A stretch of DNA of 64,000 bases from Phycisphaerales bacterium (GTDB taxonomy: Bacteria > Planctomycetota > Phycisphaerae > Phycisphaerales > UBA1924): positions 62,001 through 126,000 of the forward strand of contig JALSHH010000040.1 in assembly GCA_026982335.1 (NCBI GenBank), written 5' to 3'. Below, one piece after another: positions 9,309 through 18,051 of this stretch; the first letter of the stretch is position 1; the number at the start of each line of letters is the position of its first letter. The notes beneath the pieces were generated by a model. The model saw only the letters and a list, made by a program, of their open reading frames with translations, was not told the origin of the DNA and searched no databases. Position numbers and translations under genes: made by a program.

Positions 9309-9535
9309 GACACGCCGAGTTCTCGTGGGCGGTCGGGGCAGTTTCTTTTGTGAGGGTTGCCCATAGTTCAGAACCACCAGCCATCCAGGGGACTCAATGG
9401 ATGAATCGGTTGGGCTCAGCGCATGATGGGGTATTGTGCGTTTGGCGGGTATGCGACACAGGTTGCGTGCTTCCTGCAAGGGCATCGTTGCTGGGATGTT
9501 TTGTGGAAAGGGCCAGGTTCGCCTGGGAGTATGGC

Positions 9536-9862
9536 ATGACGGACGATTTTAAACAGGGTGCAGATCAGAGTACAACTCGTTTGTGTGAAGTTCGGGGAAC
9601 GGTGAAGTGGTTTGATCCACGCAAGGGGTTTGGGTTTATCATCGGCCCTGATGAACAAGATATTTTTGTGCATTTTACAGTCATCGAGGGTGATGGGTTT
9701 CGGGTGCTCAAAGATGGGGTGACGGTGTGTTATGATGCCGAGGAAAACGACAAGGGATGGCGGGCGACCAAAGTTCACGCAGCCATTGAAGAAGAATCCG
9801 AGGATGAGACACCCGAAGTAGTGGTGCCCCGGAGAACTTATTCTCGTACGCCCAGACGATGA
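9536..9862 (+). CDS. Cold-shock domain protein with acidic/basic tail
   Basis: 108 residues from ATG 9536 (GGGAG 6 nt upstream). One cold-shock domain at about residues 19-85: GTVKWFDPRKGFGFI contains RNP1 (KGFGFI, 30-35) and DIFVHF (42-47) is RNP2. These aromatic side chains stack on single-stranded RNA or DNA. After the domain come an acidic stretch (EEESEDET) and an Arg-rich end, absent from the 65-70 residue minimal Csp proteins. It is preceded by a long untranslated region, as is usual for cold-shock genes. Confidence 0.9.
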   Translation: MTDDFKQGADQSTTRLCEVRGTVKWFDPRKGFGFIIGPDEQDIFVHFTVIEGDGFRVLKDGVTVCYDAEENDKGWRATKVHAAIEEESEDETPEVVVPRRTYSRTPRR

Positions 9863-10027
9863 GCCACCCTCGTGGAGGGTTGCAAAGGGTATGGAGGAAG
9901 TGTCGACCAATGCATATGCTTGGTTTTGGTTTGGTTCGGCCGATATCATTGTCCCTGTTGAGTTGGTCCAACGGATATTCCCATTGCCGGGTGGGGCTTT
10001 CGAGGATGATCAGCGATTGCTGTGTCG

Positions 10028-10924
10028 ATGCCGGGGAATACATCATGGGTCTACTTTGCGGAGAGTTTTGTGGGAATGATCTGGGTGGGGATAGGGCTCG
10101 TTGCGGGATTGGTCATCGGAAGCAGTGCTGCCTATTTGCTTGCAGCGCATCGTGTGCGCCGTTCAATTGTTCGCGTGCATAATGCTCGCAAACGAGCTCA
10201 GGCAGCTGAGCATCTTGCCGAAATCGGGTCGATGACTGGAGGGCTCGCCCACGAGATCAAAAACCCCCTTTCAACCATTGGACTCAATGCACAACTCCTC
10301 TCTGAAGCCATTGCAGATCTCCCAATCGAAGAACAAGATCGATCTCGGCTTGTGCGTCGGATTGATGCCCTCGGGCGTGAGACTGAGCGATTGCGTGGGA
10401 TTCTTGAGGATTTTCTTGAATATGCCGGTGAACTTCGACTGAGCATTGCCGATCATTCGATTAATGAGATTGTTGAGGAGCTGGCAGACTTTTTTTCCCC
10501 GATGGCCGATGGTGCGGGGGTGCGTTTTCGTATTGAGCCTGACCCGAAGGCTCCTGTTGCGCCGGTTGACGCTGATCATCTCAAGCAGGCAATGTTGAAT
10601 CTCATGCTCAATGCCTTACACGCGATGGAGCAGACCGATGGGGCGATTTGCGAGCTCATTCTGCGCGTAGAATCGGGTGAAGACGAGCATGGCGAGCAGG
10701 TTGTGCGTATCCATGTGATTGATACGGGACCGGGGATCGATGAGCAGGACCGTGCTCGGATATTTCATCCATATTTCACCACCAAATCTGGAGGGACTGG
10801 ACTTGGACTTCCCACCGCTTGGCGGATCATTCAGGCCCATCATGGGAGGCTCGAAGTGCATACCGAGCCGGGCAAGGGGACTGATTTTGTGCTCACTCTG
10901 CCGATACAAGCTCAGGCCCATTGA
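10028..10924 (+). CDS. Membrane-anchored sensor histidine kinase
   Basis: About 298 residues. One N-terminal transmembrane helix (residues 18-41), a short basic linker, a HisKA domain with His75 in GGLAHEIKNPLSTIG, and a HATPase domain with N box (LMLNALHAM), G1 (DTGPGIDE) and G2 (GGTGLGLPTAW). It lacks a periplasmic sensor domain, so it probably senses through the membrane helix or a partner. No response regulator gene is adjacent. The start is uncertain: GTG 10022, ATG 10028 and ATG 10076 are all in frame, and GGAGAG at 10060-10065 would favour the last, which still keeps the membrane helix. Confidence 0.85.
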   Translation: MPGNTSWVYFAESFVGMIWVGIGLVAGLVIGSSAAYLLAAHRVRRSIVRVHNARKRAQAAEHLAEIGSMTGGLAHEIKNPLSTIGLNAQLLSEAIADLPIEEQDRSRLVRRIDALGRETERLRGILEDFLEYAGELRLSIADHSINEIVEELADFFSPMADGAGVRFRIEPDPKAPVAPVDADHLKQAMLNLMLNALHAMEQTDGAICELILRVESGEDEHGEQVVRIHVIDTGPGIDEQDRARIFHPYFTTKSGGTGLGLPTAWRIIQAHHGRLEVHTEPGKGTDFVLTLPIQAQAH

Positions 10925-10990
10925 GCTCGAGGGACATATACTTACTTGGATGACCGATTTTTGAACTAGCCTAAAAACAGGATGCCGAGC

Positions 10991-11851
10991 ATGAACCCAC
11001 CAATGAGAATTGCATACTCCACCATTGCCTGTCCGTTGTGGACACTTGAGCAGGTTGCCTCCAAGGCAGCTGAGTTTGGGTATCTGGGGGTTGAGCTTCG
11101 GAGTTTCGATGATCTGAGTGTTAAAATTTCCAGCGAACCGTTCAGATTCGAACCGGCCATAATCGAATCCGTTTTTGATGATGCAGGTGTGAATGCAGTA
11201 TCGTTGGCGACGAGTATTCGGTATGATCGTGTGATCGACCCCCCGGTGGTGGGACGGATGTGCCAAGATGAAGAAGAAGGTGTCCGGGATACCAAAGTTT
11301 ATGTCGATTTTGCGGATCGCGCCGGGATCGAGTTTGTACGGGTCTTTGGCAATCACCTGCCCGCAGCCGAGCCCAAGACTTGGTCGATGCGCCGGGTGAG
11401 CGATCGCCTTAAACTCGCTGCTCAGACCGCCCGCAATACCAAGGTTCGCTTGTTGATTGAGAACGCCGGGTCGTTTGCCATCGCCGAGTCTCTACTTGAA
11501 CTGATCAACATTGTCGATTCACCTTGGCTCGAGGTGTCGTTCAATGCCTTGGCCTCGCACCAAGCAGGGCAGTGTCCAATCGAGGCGATGCGGATTTTGG
11601 CGGATCGGCTTGAGGTTGTCAAGGTTTGTGATCTGGATCATGACGGCAACCCCGTGAAGCTCGGCGAGGGCATCATGCCGATCCGTGAGATGATCGAGGC
11701 ACTTGACACGATGAACTACACAGGGTGGATTGTGTATGAGTATCCCAAGCTCTGGCAGACCAGTGACGACGGGCTCGACTCGGCGGATATGCTCAAGTAC
11801 GCAGCCGATACACTCTATGGGTGGATGGCCAAATCCACCGCCCGCTGTTGA
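10991..11851 (+). CDS. Sugar phosphate isomerase/epimerase family TIM-barrel protein
   Basis: About 286 residues with the xylose-isomerase-like TIM-barrel pattern: an opening strand RIAYSTIAC, then GYLGVELRS, a middle strand EFVRVFGNH, VRLLIENAG carrying a metal-type Glu, LEVVKVCDLD and, at the end, GWIVYEYPK. These positions provide the metal and substrate ligands in the AP-endonuclease 2 family. Substrate unknown. ATG 10991 has AGGA 8 nt upstream; ATG 10982 and 11003 are in-frame alternatives. The following queG frame begins inside its last codons, so the two are probably co-transcribed. Confidence 0.75.
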   Translation: MNPPMRIAYSTIACPLWTLEQVASKAAEFGYLGVELRSFDDLSVKISSEPFRFEPAIIESVFDDAGVNAVSLATSIRYDRVIDPPVVGRMCQDEEEGVRDTKVYVDFADRAGIEFVRVFGNHLPAAEPKTWSMRRVSDRLKLAAQTARNTKVRLLIENAGSFAIAESLLELINIVDSPWLEVSFNALASHQAGQCPIEAMRILADRLEVVKVCDLDHDGNPVKLGEGIMPIREMIEALDTMNYTGWIVYEYPKLWQTSDDGLDSADMLKYAADTLYGWMAKSTARC

Positions 11852-12836
11852 ATCAGTGCCTGCTGTGGGACCCACATCCGCCGAGCAACTCGGAACTGAT
11901 CTGGTCGAGCGAGTCCAGTCGCTGGGTTTTGCCTGCGCTGGCATTGCCTCCGTCGAGTCCAGCGACTATGCCGAGGGGTTGCATCAATGGTTGGCCGATG
12001 GCATGCACGGGGCGATGCTGTGGATGGAAAACAACACCGACAAACGCACCGATCCCGCCAAACTCATCGACCATGCTCGATCCATTCTGGTGGTGGGGGA
12101 TGTCTACGCATCGCGATCGAACAACCAGGACCCACCGATCCAACCCGGGCAAGGCAAAATCGCCCGATATGCCCGAGGAAAGGATTACCACAAGCAGATG
12201 AAGAAGCGCCTGATGAGGCTCGCGGACGAGTTGCGCAGGGCGCATCCCGAGGCGGCCTTCAAGGTCTTTGTTGATACCGCCCCGGTGCCCGAGCGAGAGT
12301 TGGCCCAACGGGCCGGGATCGGATGGGTCGGCAAGCACACGCTCGTTATTCATCCCAAACTTGGCAGTTACCTTTTCCTCGGTGGGATCATCATGACTCT
12401 TGAGGTATCGGCTCCGAGCGATCAATCCGCCATCACCGACCACTGCGGCTCATGCACCGCCTGCATCGCTGCCTGCCCAACCGATGCCATCACCGACCAT
12501 CAAATCGACGCCCGAAAATGCATCAGTTACCTGACCATCGAGCACCGCGATCCGATCGAGCCCGAACTGGCAGCAAAGATGGGCGATTGGATCTATGGCT
12601 GCGATATTTGCCAAGAGGTCTGCCCGCACAACTCACCCAAACCCGATGCCGGATCGGCTAACGATGTCTACGAGTCTGATCGGTGGTGCTTTGATCTTCT
12701 GGAAGTGATTAGGTGGGATGAAGATGACCGTCGAGAAGCCTTCATCGGCTCAGCGATGAAACGCGCCAAACTCGATATGATGCACCGCAACGCGAAGATC
12801 GTCGCGAAGAATCAGGGGATTGCATTCGATGAATAG
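11817..12836 (+). CDS. queG: Epoxyqueuosine reductase
   Basis: Cobalamin- and Fe-S-dependent enzyme of the last step of queuosine synthesis in tRNA anticodons. The first 4Fe-4S motif is CGSCTACIAACP (Cys210, 213, 216, 220), the second CDICQEVCPHN (Cys262, 265, 269), and the catalytic Asp is in VDTAPVPERELA (Asp153). About 339 residues from ATG 11817, which overlaps the upstream gene by 35 bp; GTG 11856 would remove the overlap and keep all motifs. The 90-residue C-terminal HEAT-repeat region of some QueG proteins is short here. Confidence 0.92.
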   Translation: MGGWPNPPPAVESVPAVGPTSAEQLGTDLVERVQSLGFACAGIASVESSDYAEGLHQWLADGMHGAMLWMENNTDKRTDPAKLIDHARSILVVGDVYASRSNNQDPPIQPGQGKIARYARGKDYHKQMKKRLMRLADELRRAHPEAAFKVFVDTAPVPERELAQRAGIGWVGKHTLVIHPKLGSYLFLGGIIMTLEVSAPSDQSAITDHCGSCTACIAACPTDAITDHQIDARKCISYLTIEHRDPIEPELAAKMGDWIYGCDICQEVCPHNSPKPDAGSANDVYESDRWCFDLLEVIRWDEDDRREAFIGSAMKRAKLDMMHRNAKIVAKNQGIAFDE

Positions 12837-12889
12837 TGGATACTCTTTCTTTCCCCCGGAAGCCTGGTGGGAGGAGAGTGGGTTTGGTT

Positions 12890-14098
12890 TTATTTCGTTT
12901 TCTGCTTGGCCAGGAGCACCATCGCCCCCAGCGCCACCACACCAATGCCGGGTACGAGCCAGATGTTCTCGCGTTCCATAAACCCGATCCAAAACATCGG
13001 CAGCGCCAATGCAATCGCAATCCACGCAGCAATCGGGCTGATCCGATCGTCAGCCTGACGGGCCTGGATGAATCGATAGGTGAGGAAGGTCGGGAAGACG
13101 AGGCCATAGAACCCCATGAATGAGCGGTAGACGATTTCGCCACCGGTGAGCGAGGCGTAGTTGGGGAGGTTCATCACCCCAAGCCCGAGCAAGCCTGCGA
13201 TCAGGACGACGATGAAGAGGATTGGTTGCCTTGATTCTGTGCTGGGGATGGTGCGGATGCCGTGGAGATGGACGCGGACGGTGAAGATCCATTGGCACAG
13301 GATATGAGCGAAGAGTGCAGCACTGAGCCAAGACGGGAGGAGCATGGTCTCTGGGCATGATTCGCCGTTGAGTGCCCAGACCATCACCCCAGCGTAGCGG
13401 GTGGTCAGGATGATCATCAGGGCGAAGAAGAGCACGAATCCGATGGTGAATCCGAGTCGGCCGTTTTTCTGGGTATCGAGTTCCTGGCGGGCGTGATGGA
13501 AGGTGATGTCGAGGTAGGGGGCGAATGCAAAGCCAAAGAGCATCACCGGGAGCATCCACAGCGGGGCGATTGATTTGGGAGCCGCCCTGACCATCTCATC
13601 GGTCGCGTGAGCAATGTCGTGGAAGAGAAAGGTTGCAATGAGGGTGGAGATGCTGAAGGTCAAGAGCACAATCGCTACTTGCGGGGCGCGTCCAAACCGG
13701 ACCGCTCGGCCCGTGACAAACAAAAACGCGATCGCGGCACTCGCAGCACCATAGAGGTATGGCTCAGGCATCGGGAAGGCCAGGCGGATGAAGTTCGATA
13801 TCCACAGAATCCAGAATACATGGAATGCGAGGATAATCGCTGAGAACCACCAGATGATCCCCGAGTGCTTCTCGACAAAACGTTCAGAATCAAGACGCGA
13901 TTTGAGCATCCACCCCATCGCGGCTGCTCCGATGACATTGGGAATGGCGAAGATGATGAATCCCATCCATCCCATATCCCGCATCAGGATTGTGGGCAGA
14001 AACATCCCGATGCACCAAGTCCACGAGCATGCGAGGTACGCGCCCCAGAGGATCGGGGATCGGGTGCCCGGATTCGCAGGGAGTGCAGCGTCGTTCAT
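12890..14098 (-). CDS. Multi-pass membrane protein of unknown function
   Basis: 402 residues with about 12 hydrophobic helices from residue 15 to the end. The first helices (SWTWCIGMFLPTILMRDMGW, then FAIPNVIGAAAMGWML) resemble the N-terminal part of sodium/solute symporter-like and APC-superfamily transporters, but I see no decisive motif. Cytoplasmic loops are short. It overlaps the upstream hotdog gene by 4 bp (ATGA), so translation is probably coupled. Transport is a guess from topology only. Confidence 0.6.
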   Translation of the reverse strand: MNDAALPANPGTRSPILWGAYLACSWTWCIGMFLPTILMRDMGWMGFIIFAIPNVIGAAAMGWMLKSRLDSERFVEKHSGIIWWFSAIILAFHVFWILWISNFIRLAFPMPEPYLYGAASAAIAFLFVTGRAVRFGRAPQVAIVLLTFSISTLIATFLFHDIAHATDEMVRAAPKSIAPLWMLPVMLFGFAFAPYLDITFHHARQELDTQKNGRLGFTIGFVLFFALMIILTTRYAGVMVWALNGESCPETMLLPSWLSAALFAHILCQWIFTVRVHLHGIRTIPSTESRQPILFIVVLIAGLLGLGVMNLPNYASLTGGEIVYRSFMGFYGLVFPTFLTYRFIQARQADDRISPIAAWIAIALALPMFWIGFMERENIWLVPGIGVVALGAMVLLAKQKTK

Positions 14099-14817
14099 TT
14101 GGAATCAGACCCGCGTTGTTTTTTGGCTTTGTGGTGGGCTTTGGGCGTCACATGGAAGGTTGCGGTGCATCGCCCGACGCGCTTGGGTTTGGCGGGCTTG
14201 TCACCAACGAGTTCGGCTTCTTCTTTGAGCTTTTTCTCGCTCATCGGGACGAGTACCTGCACGATGTCCATGCGGATTGCGATATTGAACTCACCCCCCT
14301 TGGCGACGAGCGCTTCGATATCATCGAGCGGTGTCATGCGATACTCCGCCGGTCCATGGCATGGGCGGAGGAACTTATATTCGAGGTGTTTGCAGACCAC
14401 AGTGTAATCCCCGCCGCAGACGGCGAAGACATAGTTGCCACCCGCGATTTCCGAGTTGCCCAGCAGTGCCGCACCAGCCATCGCGTTGTACCAGTTCTTG
14501 TTGAACCGTCGGAACGGGAGCGTCGCGCGGTAGGTGCTTGCGTCGGACTGCATGGTGATCCCAGATCGAAAGGCGTAGGGGAGCCAGATCATCGAGCAGA
14601 CCCGGTTCCAGAAGTTGTTGCGGGTCGAGAGATTCGAGATAAACGCCTCGGCCCGCTCGAAGAAGGTGCGCTTGGGCTTTTTGATCTTCTCAGGTTTTTT
14701 ATGAGTGGGTGCGTTCGCATCGTACGATACTTCAACGCCTGCTGCTCTGGATTCGGGAGCAGATTCAGGTGTTGGATTGCTTGATTCCGGGATGGGGGTG
14801 GTGGTTTTGGCTGACAT
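14095..14817 (-). CDS. Hotdog-fold (DUF4442/PaaI-like) protein
   Basis: 240 residues. The first 45 are Pro/Ser/Thr-rich and low in complexity. The middle (about 60-190) follows the hotdog thioesterase pattern: ATLPFRRFNKNWYNAMAGAALLGNSEI matches the N-x-x-x-(T/A)-x-x-G-A-L-L helix region, then a GDYTVVCKHLEYKFLRP strand. The Asp or Glu expected as catalytic base in the central helix appears as Glu in LGNSEIAGG. The C-terminus is very basic (HHKAKKQRG). It probably acts on an acyl-CoA or acyl carrier in the cytoplasm; substrate unknown. First gene of a two-gene run with the membrane protein. Confidence 0.55.
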   Translation of the reverse strand: MSAKTTTPIPESSNPTPESAPESRAAGVEVSYDANAPTHKKPEKIKKPKRTFFERAEAFISNLSTRNNFWNRVCSMIWLPYAFRSGITMQSDASTYRATLPFRRFNKNWYNAMAGAALLGNSEIAGGNYVFAVCGGDYTVVCKHLEYKFLRPCHGPAEYRMTPLDDIEALVAKGGEFNIAIRMDIVQVLVPMSEKKLKEEAELVGDKPAKPKRVGRCTATFHVTPKAHHKAKKQRGSDSK

Positions 14818-14862
14818 TGTTGCTGGGATGATTATAGTGTGATCATGGGGGAAACAAGCGTC

Positions 14863-15867
14863 TTATTGGACATCTTCAACAAGCGTGTACCACCCCGAAT
14901 CGTCGCTCTTGACCCGGTAGCACGGATTGCCCGGGTCATGGTCGAGCACCAGCATCCAATCTCGCTCGGCTGCCTCTTTGAGGAACCACCCCTTGGTAAT
15001 CATCGAGGTATAGGGCTCGACATCGTACGAGAGTGAATAGGCCTCGCCGATGTGGTGGTGCGTGGGCATGACATCGGGGGTGAAGACGATCGTCCGCTCT
15101 TGGTCATCGGTGAACATGATCGCTTGCTGTCCCCATGTGTGTCCCGGGACGAGGAAGACGAAGATGCCGGGGAGAACTTCGCTGAGCCGATCTTCGAGCG
15201 GGTTTTGGGGGAGATCGCCTTTGGAAGGCTTGCGATTGAGTGGGAAGGGGCGTTTGGAGTCGATCAGGCGCAGGCGGGCTTTTCCATCGGGCAATGGGAG
15301 TTTGTCATCCTCGAAGGGCAGAATGTGATCGCGGTAGTAGGTTTTGGTCATTACTGAATCGTTATTGCGCGCATCGACCCATTCTCGGCGTTGGACAATC
15401 AACTCGGCATTGGGAAAGGTGAACTTGATCGAGGTGCACTCGCCCGATGCTGCTCCGGGTTTGGTCGCTTCCCAGTCCGCTTCTTCGCCTTGGCGTGCTT
15501 TGCGGGTCAAGCCGCCAGCGTGGTCGAAATGCAGGTGGGTAACGATGGTTGCTTGGATGTCGTTGATATCGACCCCGGCTTCGATGACCTGGGATTCAAC
15601 GGTTCGCCCATCGAGCCCAAAGATGGTGGACATTTTCTCGGAGAGTTTGTCACCCGTGCCTGTTTCGATGAGGTATCGGCGGGGCTTGCCGGTGCTTGGG
15701 TCTGGCTCGACCGATGTGAGCAAAATGCAGTTATGCATGAGTTTGATGCGGTTTTTTTCGTCACATTCGATGGATCGTGACCAGATGATTTTGGGAATGA
15801 CGCCGAACATTCCCCCTCCATCGAGGAGGAACTGGCCAGCGCGTAAAAGTGTCCATGTGTATTGCAT
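14863..15867 (-). CDS. MBL-fold metallohydrolase (lactonase-like)
   Basis: About 334 residues from ATG 15867; a TTG at 15894 would add 9 residues. The metallo-beta-lactamase signature is THLHFDHAGG, with further ligands in the VPGHTWGQQ strand (His) and in VFTPDVMPTHHH (Asp/His). This order, with a large insert after the HxHxDH motif, is that of the quorum-quenching lactonase/AHL-like branch, but related family members hydrolyse many esters and thioesters. It has no signal peptide. Alone in its transcript. Specific substrate unknown. Confidence 0.8.
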   Translation of the reverse strand: MQYTWTLLRAGQFLLDGGGMFGVIPKIIWSRSIECDEKNRIKLMHNCILLTSVEPDPSTGKPRRYLIETGTGDKLSEKMSTIFGLDGRTVESQVIEAGVDINDIQATIVTHLHFDHAGGLTRKARQGEEADWEATKPGAASGECTSIKFTFPNAELIVQRREWVDARNNDSVMTKTYYRDHILPFEDDKLPLPDGKARLRLIDSKRPFPLNRKPSKGDLPQNPLEDRLSEVLPGIFVFLVPGHTWGQQAIMFTDDQERTIVFTPDVMPTHHHIGEAYSLSYDVEPYTSMITKGWFLKEAAERDWMLVLDHDPGNPCYRVKSDDSGWYTLVEDVQ

Positions 15868-16098
15868 GGGGTAGGGTAGGTCTGGTGGGCTCAAGATTCT
15901 GTTCGACTATTGTCTAGGGTCGGGGTGTGATGGCTGCCAGCAATCGCAGATTGTCAAGACGGTGCTCGACGGGGCGGATGATCATTGGGAGCATGCGGAG
16001 TCGGATTCGAGGTCGGGGTGGGCGGCATATGCATGCAGGAGCTCGAATCCGCCGCGGTCGGTGATGTCTAAGATAAGGAAGGATGAATGGAGAAACCG

Positions 16099-16848
16099 AT
16101 GCGTCAATTGATTCCGTGTGTGTGGGTTCTGATCTTGGGGCTTGGGCTTGGTGGATGCGATGCCAAGAAGCAGGATCAGGCGGTGGTCGATCAGGTGGCC
16201 AGTGATGCCAAAGCCATTCAGGACGAGTTTGATGCGCAGATAAAAGAACAGCTCGAATCTGGGGAAGGGATCGCTCCGGATGTGGGTCATATTGATAATA
16301 TGGCGAGCATCATCGAAGAGGCTGCTGAGCAATCATCATCGGTCCAGGCCCAGGTGTTGCGTGAGCAGGCCGAATCGCTCCGGAAAGTGCAGGCATTGAT
16401 TCTGCCCTATCAAGACGCCCTCGCCGAGTTCACCGAGCTCGGCGGGCTCGATGCTTCGACGATCTATGAGCTCGAAGGATTCGACCGCCGACTCGAACTC
16501 GTTGATCTGCTCGATACCTTGAACAACAAGATGGACAATGAACTTCCGGCCTTGATTCGCAAGATTGACGAACACTCGGGGAGTGCCGAGCTCGATATGA
16601 AGATCGGCCTGATCGAGCAGATCCGCAAGGCGGATCGTGAGATGTATGCGAGCATGAAGGGGTATTTGACGATTCTTCAGCAGACATGGGATCAGTACGG
16701 CGTCGATGATGCTGGGTCGATCATGTTCAGCCCCGAGGTGCCCGAGGAGATCGTCGCTGAGTTCAATGCCCATGCCGATGTGATCAAAAGAATAACTGCC
16801 GAGCAGGCGAGGCTTCAAAGAGCGCTCATCGAGCTCGACAGTCCTTGA
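16099..16848 (+). CDS. Lipoprotein with helical coiled-coil body
   Basis: 249 residues from ATG 16099 (GGAG 6 nt upstream); an ATG at 16087 is in frame but badly spaced. The signal ends in the lipobox LGGC (Cys near 20). The remainder is Gln/Glu/Asp/Ala-rich and predicted almost entirely helical (for example QADQVSSD-type heptads and KQDQAVVDQVASDAKAIQDE), suggesting an extended helical bundle. No enzyme motif is seen. Followed by its own terminator. Function unknown. Confidence 0.7.
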   Translation: MRQLIPCVWVLILGLGLGGCDAKKQDQAVVDQVASDAKAIQDEFDAQIKEQLESGEGIAPDVGHIDNMASIIEEAAEQSSSVQAQVLREQAESLRKVQALILPYQDALAEFTELGGLDASTIYELEGFDRRLELVDLLDTLNNKMDNELPALIRKIDEHSGSAELDMKIGLIEQIRKADREMYASMKGYLTILQQTWDQYGVDDAGSIMFSPEVPEEIVAEFNAHADVIKRITAEQARLQRALIELDSP

Positions 16849-16897
16849 GTATGAACCGGTTTGTTCGTCGGATAGGAAGCTGAGAGCCTGTCCCTTC

Positions 16898-16926
16898 AAG
16901 ACGGTTTTTTTAGAGCCCGTCTTTTT
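16898..16926 (+). terminator. Terminator of the lipoprotein gene, overlapping the gapA 3' end
   Basis: A 7-bp stem (aagacgg 16898-16904 with ccgtctt 16917-16923) is followed by T to 16926. The right half of the hairpin lies inside the last codons of the convergent gapA gene. Confidence 0.6.
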
Positions 16927-17947
16927 CGCCCATCATCTGGAGCATGTCGATGCACCGATGGGCGTATCCGGCTTCGTTGTCATACCACGAAACAATTTTG
17001 AAGAAGTTGGCGTTGAGTTCAATGCCCGCACCGGCGTCGTAAATCGAAGAGTGCGGATCACCGATGAAGTCGGACGAGACGACATCCTCTTCGGTATAGC
17101 CCAGCACACCTTTCATTGGACCATCGGCTGCAGCCTTCATGGCGGCGTTGATCTCGGCGAGGGTGGTCGCCTTTTCGGTTCGGAAGGTGAGATCGACACA
17201 TGAGACATCGGCGGTAGGTACACGGAAGGCCATCCCGGTGAGCTTTCCGACGGTTGCAGGAAGGCAAAGCCCGACGGCTTTGGCTGCGCCGGTTGATGAG
17301 GGGATGATGTTCATGTACGCATTGCGTCCGCCTCGCCAGTCTTTCTTCGATGGCCCGTCTTGTGTGGGTTGGGTGGCAGTGGCGGCGTGGATTGTGGTCA
17401 TCAGTCCCTCGACCATGCCGAAGTTGTCGAGGATCACCTTGGTGATCGGTGCGAGGCAGTTGGTCGTGCACGAGGCGTTGGAGATGATCGTATCGCTGGC
17501 CGGATCATATTGAGCACAGTTGACCTTATGGACGAGGGTTTTGATTGCATCGGGAGTCTTGGTTGGGGCCGAGAGCAGGACGCGCTTGCACCCGTTGTTG
17601 TCGATGTGCTTCTGGGCATCATCGACCGCGGTGAAGAATCCGGTGGATTCGAGGACATAATCGACGCCCATATCGCCCCAGGGGAGCTTGGCGGGATCGC
17701 GCTCGGCAAGGGTTTTGGTGGTGCAGCCATTGACGGTGAAGGAATCGTTGCCAGCGGTGATGTTGGCGGGTTTGCCGTCGATGAAGAATCGTCCGTGCAT
17801 GGTGTCGTATTTGAGGAGGTAGGCGAGGTTGTCAGCGGGTACAAGATCATTGATGGCAACGACTTCGATGCCCGGCGTGTTGGCGGCAATGCGGTAAACG
17901 AGTCGTCCGATGCGTCCGAAGCCGTTGATTCCGATTTTGATGGTCAT
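16910..17947 (-). CDS. gapA: Glyceraldehyde-3-phosphate dehydrogenase, type I
   Basis: 345 residues. Rossmann motif [13 protein letters not shown] at the N-terminus binds NAD; the active-site Cys160 is in SNASCTTNC and His187 in [10 protein letters not shown]; the S-loop region [14 protein letters not shown] and the C-terminal [12 protein letters not shown] are intact. It catalyses oxidation and phosphorylation of glyceraldehyde 3-phosphate in glycolysis and the reverse in gluconeogenesis. Asp34 after the second strand (INDL) favours NAD over NADP. Monocistronic in appearance; no pgk or tpiA is next to it. Confidence 0.97.
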   Translation of the reverse strand: MTIKIGINGFGRIGRLVYRIAANTPGIEVVAINDLVPADNLAYLLKYDTMHGRFFIDGKPANITAGNDSFTVNGCTTKTLAERDPAKLPWGDMGVDYVLESTGFFTAVDDAQKHIDNNGCKRVLLSAPTKTPDAIKTLVHKVNCAQYDPASDTIISNASCTTNCLAPITKVILDNFGMVEGLMTTIHAATATQPTQDGPSKKDWRGGRNAYMNIIPSSTGAAKAVGLCLPATVGKLTGMAFRVPTADVSCVDLTFRTEKATTLAEINAAMKAAADGPMKGVLGYTEEDVVSSDFIGDPHSSIYDAGAGIELNANFFKIVSWYDNEAGYAHRCIDMLQMMGEKDGL

Positions 17948-18051
17948 GTTGTGGATTCCGTTCTGCTTGTAAACTGGGCCTGCGATTCTACTCGCAGGCT
18001 GTGAATGTTCCTAGGCGCACTATAGGTCGTTTCGATTGTGAGTTCTCATCG

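Noticed and set aside
14839-15036. Short forward ORFs in the MBL region and many similar shadow frames
   Set aside because: All read antisense or out of frame to well supported genes and have no similarity pattern or start signal.
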